From Chromera velia (lineage: Eukaryota > Sar > Chromeraceae): a DNA stretch of 60,032 nucleotides. The DNA is taken from positions 1 through 60,032 of the forward strand of contig JAHBMJ010005897.1 in NCBI GenBank assembly GCA_018398765.1, given 5' to 3'. The notes beneath the pieces are model-generated. The model did no database searches, was not told the DNA's origin, and saw only the letters and a list, made by a program, of their open reading frames with translations. Made by a program: the position numbers and the translations under genes. This document shows, piece after piece, positions 1-12,100 of the stretch. Position 1 is the stretch's first letter; each line of letters begins with the position of its first letter.

Positions 1-19
1 TTATGAATGAGAAGCAAAT

Positions 20-233
20 CATTTCCACATACCCACCCCATACACGCCCTTCAATGAGGCGACCTTCCAGAGCACGGGTATATTTGTCTATGTCAAGACT
101 CCGTCTGCCGGACAGGCCCTCGTCGGACAGAAGGCCGAGTCTCTTGACTTTGTTGGCACAACAGAGCGTAATCCAACCTTCCTCCCCCCCGATCGGTATG
201 CCAAACACAAGGGAAATGCAAAAATTCTGTAAG
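20..233 (+). CDS. partial hypothetical protein, 3' coding exon
   Basis: A reading frame of about 70 codons runs from an AG near position 20 to a TAA at 231-233. Its composition is protein-like: FHIPTPYTPFNEATF near the start, then GIFVYVKTPSAGQALVG and a C-terminal RYAKHKGNAKIL. The same frame has a stop just upstream, so it should be an exon entered through an acceptor near 19. The final Leu-stop overlaps a perfect donor (GTAAGT at 230-235), so the exon either ends the protein at 233 or splices on at 229. I do not recognise the family. The remainder of the gene lies outside the window to the left. Confidence 0.45.
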
Positions 234-1424
234 TCAGCCTATCGTGTACAGACTAACTTCAAAATTTATCTCCATAAAAATCGATAAAATTGCTTTCAAA
301 AATCCTAAAACAATAAATTTGAATTTTTGAAGACGTTTTTAGGTGACCGGAAGGTCCTAGTAGTAACCTATAGGTCAAATTGTACATTTTTTGCATTTGA
401 ATCATATCGTCATTTTTTTTTTGTTTTGATTATTATTTTTGATTATTGTTTTTAATATCCTACGCCTAGGCAAAACAAATTAGTGGGTAAATCGAGTACC
501 AAAGATAGATTTATTCTAAAGTTCTCTTATGTCTGATCGCTGCTTGAATTTTTTGTATGCCAACGCGTGCACGCAGATTATTTTCGCTATGATGCCTAGC
601 TGGCGAAGATGAGTGCCTTAAACCACTCATTGTTTGCACTAGTGACCAAGTAATCACAAACAGAATACAAACATCATAAGGCATGCACAATTGAATGAAC
701 AGCAATTAAGCAGCGCAACCAATATACATTGAAACGATCAATTCATACAAACACCAACAACCATAAACAGCATCAAGCCCAACACAATCAGAAATGAAAA
801 GAAACAAAAGGGTGACGCCAATAACTTTTTTCTCCTCCATGTATGTTAATATGCGCAAATTATAATTCTTGTTGAAAGTTTTGTAGTACGAAGATCAAAC
901 TAGCTGGCAATTTAGAAATGAACCGTCACATAAGTATTAGCTGTAGCAACTGATCTAGCAACTGATTGTGCCCGTATCATCATGGGCCGTATGGAGTCAA
1001 ACTATAAATTTAGCTACTAATCTTATTATTCTCTATAATTTATAAAAACTAAAAACTCTAGTAAAAACTATTATAAAAATTATATGTTTTAACTAGAATT
1101 GAAATGAATTCATATTCAATTCAATTAGTGGCATTATTGAGCGGCTGGGCTGCCATAGTTGGGCTCTAGCTATAGCTAGATATTCAGCTATAATAGCCTA
1201 ATTACATAATAGCACTATTTGTGTAAAGTTTATAATAAATTGAGTCAGTGAATGATATTACAGACATTCATCCTATCCTCTCCTACTACTTCGATCATGC
1301 CACTGATTTTACTGATTTGAGTCACTAAAATTTAAAGTATGCAATTATAAATATTATGTGGCCTCTTTCTTCTTCAATTTTTACTTCAAGTCAATTCTCT
1401 TTCCAGCGCATGAATCAAGTCGAG
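234..1424. other. AT-rich intergenic DNA
   Basis: No convincing exon on either strand. The stretch is A+T rich with short poly-T and poly-A runs. It separates the left-edge gene from the 3' end of RPAC2, which is transcribed toward it. Confidence 0.5.
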
Positions 1425-1980
1425 CTAGCTCATGATAACATCCCCTGAATCATCTTTCTCCTCTTTTTCTTTTTCTTTTTGACCTCCATCCTGAGATTTC
1501 TCCCTCTCCATCCGATCTCTCATCTCCGCAAATTCCTTCACGAACGTCTTGTCGAAGTGCGCAAACACCTCCTTCAGAAGCACCAGAGACTCCCGCAGAA
1601 TGCTCACCGCAGGCCTTCCTGTGGTCTGCAGCCTGAGTGTGAACATCGTCTGGCCACTCGGGTGGCTCGGCGTGTACCCGCAGTACTCGACCTCTGGGCT
1701 GCATGCAGTGCATTGATTGCATGAACGTGCACCCACAAATTACGAATTGCGTGGGGGAAGGGGGCGGTGGGTGACTGTCCTGCATTTCGTGAGCACGGCC
1801 TTCGCGAGGAAGACAGGGTGCGGCAGGATTCATTCAAAGAGAAGAATGCGAGGATCCTCGTCAAGTCGGACCGAAACCTTCCAAGGGTCGCAACACAAAG
1901 GGCACAAAGAATCTTCCCCTGTCGCGCGATCTCCATGCATGCATGTGTATACGCGCGCGCGCGCACGCGCACGCACACAG

Positions 1981-2014
<34 letters not shown>

Positions 2015-2078
2015 GGAGAGAAAGAGAGAGTATATCTTTCTTCTTCTCTGTTCTTTTCGTTTCTTCACAGACAGATAC

Positions 2079-2115
<37 letters not shown>

Positions 2116-3141
2116 AGCAAGAGAGAGAAAAGAACATCACGACAACTCAGACAAGGTGGGCAGGCAGGCAGACAGACTACATGTTTCTTCTTTTCCCTTT
2201 TCACAATGTACATGACAGACAAAAAGAAAGAACAAAAACAAAAGAACAGAGCCAACAATCAAACAGCGTGGGCAGGAGAGCCGAAAGGTGAGAGCACATA
2301 CGCACATGTAGAGAAAAGGGAGACCACACACCCTGAGAAGATCAAGGAGGTGTTGAGAAACAGTCAACTTTTCAGAAGGATTGTGAGACCCCAGGGAGAC
2401 AGAAAGCACAAAGGTACACAAACACCAGAATAAAAAAAAAAATGAAACATCATCAGACCGGACGACGGTCACGTTTCATTCAGTCAAGCAGTTGAGTCAC
2501 CAAGATAGGCATACGAAGAACATAACACAGAGAAGAGAGAAACGGTAAAAAAGACACAACCACTGGAATGAGCCTTGAGAAAGAGAGACAGTCAATTACA
2601 GACACGGGCCCAGAAACAGGCATCAGGCAGTTTGACAGAGGTAAAAACGGGCAGGCAGGCAGGCAGGCAGACAGATGGCAAGTTGAAAGGTGTGAGCGAG
2701 ACTAAGGAAGGAAAGATTGGGAGACAGCCACGCTGCGGGACCACCACGTCACCCGGAATGCCGCTCGCAAGTCATAGAAAGAGATGCGAGAATGGGGGAA
2801 AGAGGCAGCCAGCGGAAGAACGTCAACACCGACAGAGATGGCACCTCCATGTGACAGAAAGTCCGTGGCGGATCTCTCTGGGGGAAATTTTGAGGCTGTC
2901 ACGCTCACAGCTAGCGTCCACGATTGACTGCGTGCTTGAGTCACTCACTGACTGACTGTCTCAGAAGCATATTCCTCAGAGCATTGCCCAATGTGTCCCT
3001 CTCGCCCCTAACAAAGATACTCGCGTTCCGAGATTTATTTCCATGATGGTGCTCTTGTGCCGTCTCGTCTTTCTTGTCAGTCATTCTTTCCTGATCCTCT
3101 CCCGCCTTTTCGGCAGGAGGGACTTTGCTTGGGTCCATCAT
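1425..3141 (-). CDS. RPAC2: DNA-directed RNA polymerases I and III subunit RPAC2 (AC19), two exons
   Basis: Encodes the Rpb11-like small subunit that pairs with AC40 in the core of RNA polymerases I and III in the nucleus. Exon 1 is 3141-2957 and exon 2 is 1698-1425. Together they give 459 nt, or 152 residues plus a stop. Exon 1 has a charged N-terminal tail and then IFVRGERDTLGNALRNMLL, the family's TLGNxLR signature. Exon 2 opens with PEVEYCGYTPSHPSGQ and ends in a Lys/Glu/Asp-rich tail. The donor is AGACA|GTCAGT (phase 2) and the acceptor is GCATGCAG|CCC. The joined codon is His, giving LLRHPEVEYCGY, which matches the NPEVEFCGY region of animal and yeast homologues. The family is usually 125-145 residues. 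The 1258-bp intron is filled with microsatellites. The start is the first of two adjacent Met codons. Confidence 0.93.
1955..2118. repeat. compound microsatellite in the RPAC2 intron
   Basis: Alternating (GC)n/(CA)n at about 1955-2011, a short GA-rich stretch, then (GACA)n at about 2070-2115. A shorter GCAG/GGCA run follows near 2158-2172 and another near 2650-2673. All of it lies inside the RPAC2 intron. Confidence 0.9.
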
Positions 3142-3397
3142 CTTTTTTGCTCTGCCAATGATACCTTGCTCATCAGAGAAGGTGCCCTTTTACGGGTGAA
3201 ACTGCACTGCTGGTGGGAGACGGCATGCAGTCTGCAAGGCTTTGGTTGAACGTCAGACAGGGGCTGGTATGCACACGCGTACGTCTTCAGCACTGACTAG
3301 AGCCTTTTGAGGACTGTATTCACATATGAAGACATTCAAAGGTGTCTACACGAGATTCTGAAGAATGGAGGCGTGAGAGACAGTGAATTTGGTTGAA

Positions 3398-3537
3398 GGC
3401 CTCCGCCGGGGGGGGCGGAGCCTGAGGCCCGGGGGCGCCCGCGGGGGCTGCATATGGCCGGCTCGAGCGATCGCGCGCCGCGGCCCGGCCGGCGGGGGAG
3501 GGGCCGCGCGCGGCCGCCACGCCCCCTCCCCCCCAAA
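3398..3537. other. extremely GC-rich palindrome-containing island
   Basis: About 140 bp of nearly pure G+C in a mid-GC to AT-rich setting. It contains a hairpin with CTCCGCC and GGCGGAG arms around a G-run near 3400-3420, the perfect palindrome GGCCGCGCGCGGCC near 3509-3522, and several closely spaced palindromic hexamers and octamers. No protein or RNA gene is evident. It could be a CpG-type promoter element for a neighbouring gene, but no transcript is visible. Confidence 0.6.
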
Positions 3538-3595
3538 CCAAATGCTGAAAAAGATACACGTACCACGATCGATCCACCAGAGATCACCAGAGGAT

Positions 3596-4545
3596 ACTAG
3601 AGGACATGGCCCGCTATTGCTTTTCAATGCAGAGAAACCGATCGACAGCTTTGGGTGCACGCACGCTACTGGTGGGACGACGGAACTAGACTACAAACTA
3701 CCATCCACCCCGACAGGCGATGGTAACTTGGAGTTGGAGATGCCAAACTGAAGCTTCTCCCGGTTTCTGTCATTTTTTTCTAATGGTTAGGCACCTAGCA
3801 GAACCTTTTGATCAGCTTTCACTTAGTAAGTTGTTCTTGAGATCTTCCCCTTATCTCATTCATAGGTTAACAACTCATTGTGTGTGTTTCTGATATGTAC
3901 ACTCCATTACACTCCATATTTAGGTTATCAAGCCGTGACACACCGATAATAGTGATCACACTCCGTTTTTAGGTCTTTCAAGCCTTCATGAACTCTTTGA
4001 AATGACACAGTCCGCAAGATACACTACGATTTTAGGTCTTTGGCTCTGAACTCTCCGAGAGTTGGTGACCCACGGTCTCATTTAAGAGTTCGCTGCGCCG
4101 TTCCATGCAAGCAAAGGTACTCAGAATCTTGCTTTAAAATTCTACTACTTGGTCGTATTCAGCTGGAGTCAGGAGACTAAAAGCAGAGAGACAGTGGCAA
4201 TTATAATGGAAACCAAAGCAGAGAAAAATACATACGGGCTTTTGCAATGGAAACAAAAACAGAGAAAAACACATACGAACTTTCACAAGGGAAACAAAAG
4301 CAAACAACAGGTATACTTGTATATATAAATACTAAATATAGATAGACAAGAGAATGAAGTGTCTTCTGACTCGGGACGCGGGCAACTCTGAAACAAAAGG
4401 GACAAGGGATTGACACGCCTGCTGGTTTTGACTTGCATTAAAGGCCTGTCACATTTCCCTCCCGGTCTTTTTCTCGAGTCTTTCAGCTGCTTCTTGAGTG
4501 CATAAGTTAACGTTTATGCTTCTTCTCTCTTAGTTTTCTGTCTGT
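3596..4545. repeat. segmental duplication, copy 1
   Basis: Clearly homologous to 5318-6035 in the same orientation. Shared landmarks in order: GCTATTGCTTTTCAAT, the GACGGAACTA block, TTTCTAATGGTT, GAGTTCGCTGCGCCGTTCCA, a triplicated ~37-bp AAGCAGA/CACATACG unit, and GCTGCTTCTTGAGTGCATAA. No long ORF is conserved between the copies, so this is probably a non-coding repeat. This copy carries an extra 215-bp insertion at 3861-4075. Confidence 0.8.
3861..4075. mobile_element. 215-bp insertion with 7-bp target-site duplication
   Basis: The sister repeat at 5318-6035 preserves the empty site: CCCCTTGTCTCGTTTAAGAG there corresponds to TCTCATT (3854-3860), insert, TCTCATT (4076-4082) here. The insert has no ORF and no obvious terminal inverted repeat. 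It contains two or three degenerate repeats built around TTTAGGTNTTT. A small non-autonomous element is the simplest reading. Confidence 0.6.
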
Positions 4546-5317
4546 CTGCCTGTTTGCCTGCCTGCCTGCTTCAAGTTGTCTGTCTGCTTGCATCTCTTTG
4601 CTCCTGTTGGCTGTCCAAACGGATGACCTCGCGGTTGGTTGCCTCCTTAGTATTCGATCAGGAAAGAGATCGGGAACCCCCCTATACAGACGGCGACATG
4701 GACAACCGGGTGGAGGGTGTGTGCATTCTTTGCAATGGTCAGACTTAAGTTTTTTTGTTTTCCTCCTGGGCTTCTCTTTACTTCTCTTCTTTGGCGATCT
4801 CCTTGACAATGTGTCCTATAGAGCCTTCTTGCAGTCTTTTTTCTGTGCCAATTCTTTAAATAATTTATGTACTCATGTAGGACAGGCTGAAAAGTCCTAA
4901 GCTCTTCCAAAAGTGATCTACTCATTCAAGTCTCATTGGCTTGTTTATAGAGGTCTCCGTGTGCCCCGTGAGAAGACTGACGCATTTGGTATTTCGTTAT
5001 TTTCATCTCTTCTCACTTCCTCCACTCTACGTTTCCTGCTTTGTCCTTTTCTCTTTTCTCTCTCCTCCTTCTTTCCTTCCTAGTTCCGTTTTCCTATCTC
5101 TGCCAACGTCACTGTCTGTCTGACAGCGTCTCCGTTAGTCTCCCTATCTTTTTTATTTGGTACGTACGTTTGTGTCTTTGAAAAATAGAAAAAAAGACCG
5201 TGTCAGAATGGAGAAAGGCAGAGGGATGCAGAGGGGAACAAAAAACGTCTTCTCCCTCCTGCTCTATGCATTGCAGGCCTATTTGTGTGGATGTGCAGAT
5301 AAGTTATCTTACTTTCC
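4546..5317. other. non-coding spacer between the duplicated repeats
   Basis: Contains a CTGT/CCTG microsatellite near 4540-4580 and pyrimidine-rich stretches near 5000-5110. I see no supportable gene. Confidence 0.4.
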
Positions 5318-6035
5318 CCTGGTACGAGGCTCGCTATTGCTTTTCAATATAGAAAAACAGACAGTTTTGGGTATATGCGTGCCATTGGTGGTACGACGGA
5401 ACTATACTATGAACTACTGTCCGTTTTGACAGGCGACGATGACTCTAGGTTAAAGACTCTAAGCCAAAGCTTCTCCTGGTTTCTATCCATTTTTTCTAAT
5501 GGTTGGGCACCTAACAGAACCTCCCTTTCAGCTTTCACTTGGTAAGTTGTTCTTGACATCTTCCCCTTGTCTCGTTTAAGAGTTCGCTGCGCCGTTCCAT
5601 GTGAGCAAAGATGCTCGGAATCTTGCTTTCCACTACTTAGTTGCATTGAATTTCAGCCGGAGTCAGAAGGCTGAAAGTAGAGAGACAGTGGCAATCACAA
5701 TGGAAATAAAAGCAGAAAATAACACATACGAGCATTTACAATGGAAACCAAAGCAGAAAAAAATATATACGGGCTTTCAGAATAGAAATAAAAGCAAATA
5801 ACAGGTATTTGTGTATAGATAGTCTAACACAAGAGAACGGAGTATCTTCTGACTCGGGATGCGGGCAACTCTGAAACAAATGGGACAAAAGAATTACATG
5901 CGTACTGGTTTCAACTTGCATTTATGCAGGGCCTGTGACGTTTCCCTCTCAATCTTCTTTTCGAATCTTTTGGCTGCTTCTTGAGTGCATAAGCTAACGT
6001 TTGTGCTTCTTCTCAGAGTCTCTTGTTTCTCTGTC
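5318..6035. repeat. segmental duplication, copy 2
   Basis: Second copy of the 3596-4545 repeat, lacking the 215-bp insertion. The internal ~37-bp units (roughly AATGGAAANNAAAGCAGAAAA plus ACATACGGGC) occur three times at 5699-5805, as in copy 1. Confidence 0.8.
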
Positions 6036-7379
6036 TACCTCTAGTATCCGCCTGCCTGTTTGCTTATCTGGAAGCATCTTCTTGATACCGTGGAAAGAAA
6101 ACCGAAGAAGGTCCGTCTGATTGTTGTGTGTGGGGTTACACTGCTCAAGAGAGCGAAGAGGTCCTTAGTCCTTTCTTTCTTCCTCTTTTTTTGATGCCTC
6201 TTCCTTTTTTTTTCATACCTTCCGTGTGTCCTTCTTCGTTTTCTCGTTGTTGGTTTGCTCCTCTCCTCTTCTACACTTCTGTCTGTCTGCCTGCCTCTCG
6301 ATCCGCCTGAGTCAATCAAGTGAAGGCAAAAATAAAAAAACAAAAACGTTGAATTCCAAGTTGACGACATGCTAACTTTCAACCTTGTTGCGCTCATCTT
6401 TTTGTATTTCTGCAGCAAAGGAGATAGAAAGAGTAGATGGACTGAGTGGGGTTCACGACGATCTAAAAATCCAGTGAGGGCCCTGTAGGTATTGTTTAGC
6501 CTTTCAAAAGGCCCACTTCCTGTAAAACGCCGCCCCCAAGGCCCTTATGAGTATGTTTAAGCCACTCCTGCAAGCCTAACGGCAAGGTCCAAAAAGCCTC
6601 CTCTAAGCCCCCCCCCTTCTTCGTCGGCCTTTTCTATGACCGTCCATGACCTAGTACGAAGACGGCATGCAGCCCCCTAGAAAGACGAACTGTGAAGGGC
6701 TGTGGAAGGATATTCAGTACATGTCAAACGTGAAGCAGAGCAAACTCTTGATCACTGCAATTTCCTTTAGTTAGGAGAATCAACACGTCCACTACTACCT
6801 ACTTACCTATGGAAGCTATCTTGGGCAGGTGGTCATATTATACAGAGTGTACAGGTCAGCAGAGGGACGGTTAATGAAGGAACTGAAAGCCAAGTTTGAT
6901 ATGGGCTGCATATGACTAGCAAATGACTGCTTGTCCAAGGAAATGCGCAAGCCTTTTCGCAACGTGTTTTTTTGTCATTTTCATATTCAATAAAGACTGT
7001 CGACAGCTGGAGATATATAGACTGTCTGTTCTCTTTTATTGTCCAGAAAACTAAGTCTTGCATGCATGTCCTAGAATTATTCCCCCCTCGGCCCTTGGCA
7101 ATTCTTCCCTACCACTCTGGTCGTTCTCTTTTTGGGGTTTGCCCGATTTGTTTCTCCCTTCCTGTTTTTCTGTGAGAAAGAAGGCAGAGTGTGTAATTTT
7201 GCTTTGCGTGTGCAAAAGTGTTTGTCTCTTTTCTCAATGCTCCAAGCTGAAGTCTCAATTTTCCAAGCAGTCAACGAGCACGTCATGCAAGGCTCCTTAT
7301 ATGTGACATTCATCATATCCTTTTTCTCTCCGACAACATATCTTTTTCTTCCCAACCCTTCATTCTTCCATGCTGTAGG
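6036..7379. other. intergenic DNA without a supportable gene
   Basis: Pyrimidine-rich tracts near 6165-6300 create long purine-coded shadow ORFs on the minus strand; I do not accept these. Nothing else stands out. Confidence 0.4.
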
Positions 7380-7722
7380 ATGGAGATGGAGCATACTGAA
7401 GTGTTGGAGAGGATCTCAGATGGCTCGGAATCGGACACCGCCCCTGAGTCTTTGACGGAGAAGCACATGGAGTTAGAGAAGCACGGGGGTGCTGTTTCAC
7501 TAGCTATTTTATCTCGTTTTGTCTGTCTTCTTCTCTGCGGATTCTGAAGGAGGATTTGTGGTGACCACCTCCATAGACTGATGGATTCAGGTATCGAATT
7601 TAAACACCGGAAAATCCATCAAGGCCGTAGATATGGGGGCCTCTGTGCTGGCGGGCGCCTTCTTCCCATCGACTCCCTCATTTTTGGTCATTGGACAAAC
7701 GGTTCTCCGAACTCTGGACGTC
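7380..7722 (+). CDS. candidate short gene or gene fragment, two exons
   Basis: Two short frames look like protein. From the ATG at 7380 an acidic segment reads MEMEHTEVLERISDGSESD and stays open to about 7545; a possible donor lies at 7489. After an acceptor at 7590 a second frame carries NTGKSIKAVDMG and FFPSTPSFLVIGQT, ending with TAA near 7720. The second piece resembles a WD40-type blade in spacing and composition, but only loosely. The splice phases of the two pieces do not agree with the simplest donor, so they may belong to different transcripts or to a decayed gene. Confidence 0.3.
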
Positions 7723-7994
7723 TAAAATTTGACCCTGGCTTAGGAATTGGAGGTCAATCAATCACTTTCTCACTTGACTTCTTTTTGACATGTGCAGGAC
7801 ACAAGAGTGCGTGCATGTGTGACCGAATGACGTTTGGTTTCTATTTTGTGTGTGCGCTTCTGCCGGATGGAGATAGGATGAACGAACGAAAGAATATCAA
7901 AAAGAACCGGAAGTTTTTACAGTAAGTTGAGAGCTCGTTTGTTCGATCACATGAAGTTAGTCAAGCAGGGGTGATATGTTTTCAACATGTTATG

Positions 7995-7997
<3 letters not shown>

Positions 7998-8035
<38 letters not shown>

Positions 8036-8040
8036 TATAT

Positions 8041-8072
<32 letters not shown>
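7998..8072. repeat. (TA)n microsatellite
   Basis: About 75 bp of nearly uninterrupted TA dinucleotides with a short AAATAAATAA break. Confidence 0.9.
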
Positions 8073-9187
8073 CTTCAAAGATTGATGCTCTCACAGGGAT
8101 GCGATGAATCACGTGTCATGCATTGTCGTGCATGTTAGCATCATTGACTCGTCGCGGAATTTTAAGTTGAAAGCAACAGTTCAACTGCTTTGGGGGATTT
8201 GCAACCCTAGTGTGAAAAATGCGCATATTGGTGTCTTGAAAAGTGGGTACAAAATGTGGTGGTTGTATTAATTGAGGGGATGTCTGACCTTGCTGCTTCA
8301 CGCTGCTTTTATCTGACATTTGCATCAGAGTAAACTATAATCTGAGAGTAGATCGAAAACGGCTCTGCAGAGGAAGAGCTCAGAGTCATAAACGACCTCT
8401 CGACAGTGCGATTGCTACATAGTAGAAGACAAGTTTCGCTCATTATGGCTTTTACTTATACAACGTTTAAACCGGCGTTCAATCTGCTTGTCCTTCCTCA
8501 TATACACTGATCTAAGAGACTGTCTGGTGGTAGGCTTGCCTTATGAGCATCTTTTATACAGATAGACAACTGTGTATCTTCTTTTCTCAACAATCTCTCT
8601 ACCAAAAACAGCTGCCCGGAGCTGCCAGGCCCCTCTAGGGCCATCTATTGTGCGTGAATGATTTAAAGATCAAAAGAGTCCAACGTACTTAGTGTTACCT
8701 TAGAATTCACATTACTTCAGACAGCTGTAACATATGTCCTAACCGTCTCCGCACTGTGCTAGTAGGCGGCAGCACTGTGTTTAGTGGAAGAGCAGTCCTT
8801 CTACTCGAAATCTTACATGCCTGTATCTTAGTATGCATGTATAGATAGACGGACGCATGCCAATTCGATGCCAAATACACATACAGCGCGAAAAATCAAT
8901 AAATCTCGGCATGGCTCAAACACCACCCCGTGAACGATCGGTCGCGCGCACAGTTTAAAATCGTCCTGGCACAAGCCACAGTACCAATGCGCACACTCTC
9001 AATCCTGACATACTAGACAAGCAACCGCAATTCCAACACACAACATCACGCGTGACCCCCCCCTTCGGTCTCACCACTGTCTTTTATCTATTGTTTCTGG
9101 CTCTGTATGCTAAGTAAAAGAGACGTTCGATCAAAAATTAGTAGGACAAAAAGAATTGAAATAAGAAAGATACAAATATAAACATAT
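8073..9187. other. non-coding stretch
   Basis: No exon-like frame seen. This is the sequence downstream of the retroelement at 9188-13047, which is transcribed toward it. Confidence 0.4.
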
Positions 9188-12100
9188 TCAATACATCGTT
9201 GGCCTAAAACGCTCCAGAAACACAACTTTATTCAACCATCCTTCAATCAGATCCGTGCTGGCCGTATGGACCAAAACACGCATTGCCAAATATTGTTCCT
9301 TGAGAAAATTAAAAGGCCATCGTAAAGACAGCAATTCAACGAACATTAATGACAACTCCCTTACTATCAAACAGGTGGGCAGATTTGCGGATAAAAACAT
9401 TCTTGTAACGTGATCATATATGAGACTTGAATGCGCAGAGTGGCTGACCACACACGCATTCCCATGAATGAAACGGGGACGCAAATGAACAGAAGAATGT
9501 AACCACAGGTCACTCCCATGTGCAGTTTCCAAGGACTTATTAACAAAAGAGGAGAAAACAGATCTATTCGGATTCTTTGGAGAGAACAAAACAATTTCTG
9601 GGACACTCTCGAGAGTAAAAAGAGGGAGACCCAAAACCTCCTTCCCACACTGTCTCTCCAAAACACATGTACTATGATAGAAATGGGTGATTGAGGTTTT
9701 TGTTATGCATGCCGCGTCCCCGTGTATGAGGGGCGGATCTAGTCTAGTCTGTTAAAAGGTTCCGGTTCGTTCCGTCTGTTCTGAATCTAGGAACACTGCT
9801 CATTGATCACTTTTACTGCGGCTTATTTCTCAAGCGGTGGTAGAGTAGAACTTGGAGAATAACGAAAAGAGGGGAGAGGCAGGGCAAAAACTTTCTAAAA
9901 GTTTGTCCCTTTGGCAAAGGCTACCCTTTGATGGCAGAGAACAACTTCAAAGAGACCTCCCCCATTAATTTGTCCCTCATTTTCTCAACCTTCTTTTCTT
10001 CCTTTCCTTTTATGCGCTTGCCCCCCCCTTTTTTTCCTTTCTTGTTTGTATACAAAGAATCAATTACAAAAGGATCGCTTAGTTTGCGCCCTCCGAGTCG
10101 AAAGACCCGGAGAACGCTGCGACCTCCCTACCGAGAAGGCACTTAGGCTGGAAGGGCCCTCTGGTTCCCCTCCTGCTGTGAATTGAACAGAGAAGATTTG
10201 CGGCAACGAAACGCTGTAGCGTGCAGGAAAGAACTTTATAATACCGGTCCATCAGCCTTGTCTGCACTGCCTTGTCTCCCGCTCCTCCTCTCACTCTTCC
10301 GGCCCCCAACTTCGCTATCTCTTTCAAAAAACGAATTGTCCCCTCTCCTGATCTCCCATATGTCTCAAACATAAGAGGAACAAACCGAAATCCGATTTCA
10401 TGACAGATCTCACCGTACCTGTCGTTTTTGACCTTCTCCATCACCTTTGCTGCCGACCCTACTGTTTTTGCGAATCTTCGCAGGCGGTTGGTATTAATTG
10501 AGAATGGATGGGTCACTGCGACGTCTCCTAGTATGGTGTCTCCTGATGGGAGACCATGGTAGAAATCATAGCACTGTAGTAAAAGCATAAAAGGATCGTT
10601 TCCAAGAAAATTTGGAGCAATAGAACGAGCCATCAATGTCCGATCGTCCATGTAGCGCCTCATGAACCACTTAGAAGACTGCCATAAAGTGACATTCAGG
10701 AGAAGTACTTTCTAATATTCCTTCCATGCAGTATAAAAACGTGCGCCCCCGGGTGAACACGGACTCCCTTGCAGAAATCTCTCTACCTGAGCAACCCTCT
10801 CCCCCAACACCCAGATAGTATTTGAATTAAAGTCAACTCTAATTAAATCACACAACAAACTCAACGGAACACAGGTGGTATGTGCATGGTTTGCGTGTGT
10901 GGAGAAGACAACCTCTTGTTTCTTCTTCACACATCTTGTGAGCCACGCCTCCCCAACAGCAGGGCCCGCACTCTTCATAAAAACAGACCCCCCCTTTCTC
11001 AACACAGCAAAACGATGCCTGGAAGAAGAAGAAAGAAAACAAACCAAAGTATTGAGAGAAGACAAAAAGTCAGCTCAGGCTAAAGACGGAAAGTATGCCT
11101 TGATGTCATCCACCGCAATTGTAACCGAACCTATCAGCCAGCTCGGTAGGGCACGCATAGACAACCCCCTGTCTGCAACCCGTCCGAACCCAACGTTGAA
11201 GTCACCCAACATTTCTTGAAACTAGAAAACAGAATTCAAATCACAATGTGGTGCAAAAAATTTCAAGAGTCCGTTAAGAACTTTGCAGAAAAAAGAAAAG
11301 ACCCCTTTCCAACAGTTCTTTACATATGAAACCAACTGCCTGAATTTCAATGCATCCCATCCGCCCACAACCAGACCATCGGACCCCCGAGACTTCCTCT
11401 TTGGCCATAGAATCCCCGTCCCAAACTCATGTCGTGTTCTGCTAGGAATCGCAAACTGAGCCATGAATGTCTTCCTTGAGACAGACCACAAAGATAGATC
11501 AAACAACAGAGACTCACGATCAGCGATTTGTGTTGGAGTAAGTCGAACATATGCGGCATCTGCAAGGAAGGCCCTACGCACACATGTAACATACATCCGA
11601 CGGCAGAGGAAACTAAGTCGCCCTTAGCTTAATCTACGGGTGTAATGACAAGCGCAGCCTTCATCGCCTTCATAACCGCAAACCCCTTCTCAGGCAACTT
11701 GGGGCCTAAACAATACACCTTTAATATGGAGAGCCAACGATATTGTAGATCTGCCTATGCAGCAGCAGATACAAACACACGCCCCCTACATCCTTGACCC
11801 ACAAGACCTCCCCTGAGTGAATTCACGTACGATAAAAAAGACAACAAACCCTTCCTCACCCCTTCCCACCCCCCAGACCCGGGCCATAGCTTAGAAGTAG
11901 CGGAGAAATTCGAGGGAAGAGAGAGAGCAGACCAAAGATGAGGAGAAAGAGAGAGCAGAGAGCAGACATGTCCATCAAGGCAGTCCAAACCATACATAAT
12001 CCCGAGGGATCGACATGGGCATGCAGAACCATCGGTGCACGTCGCATCCACAGATTCCTCAGTAACTCCCCCCCCATTTACGTCGTCACCCTTCCCCCCA

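Noticed and set aside
2068..2118. CRISPR-like regular repeat
   Set aside because: Plain GACA microsatellite without spacers; the organism is eukaryotic.
1717..2433. 238-codon plus-strand frame over the RPAC2 intron
   Set aside because: Driven by CA and GACA repeats and overlapping the well-supported RPAC2 gene on the other strand.
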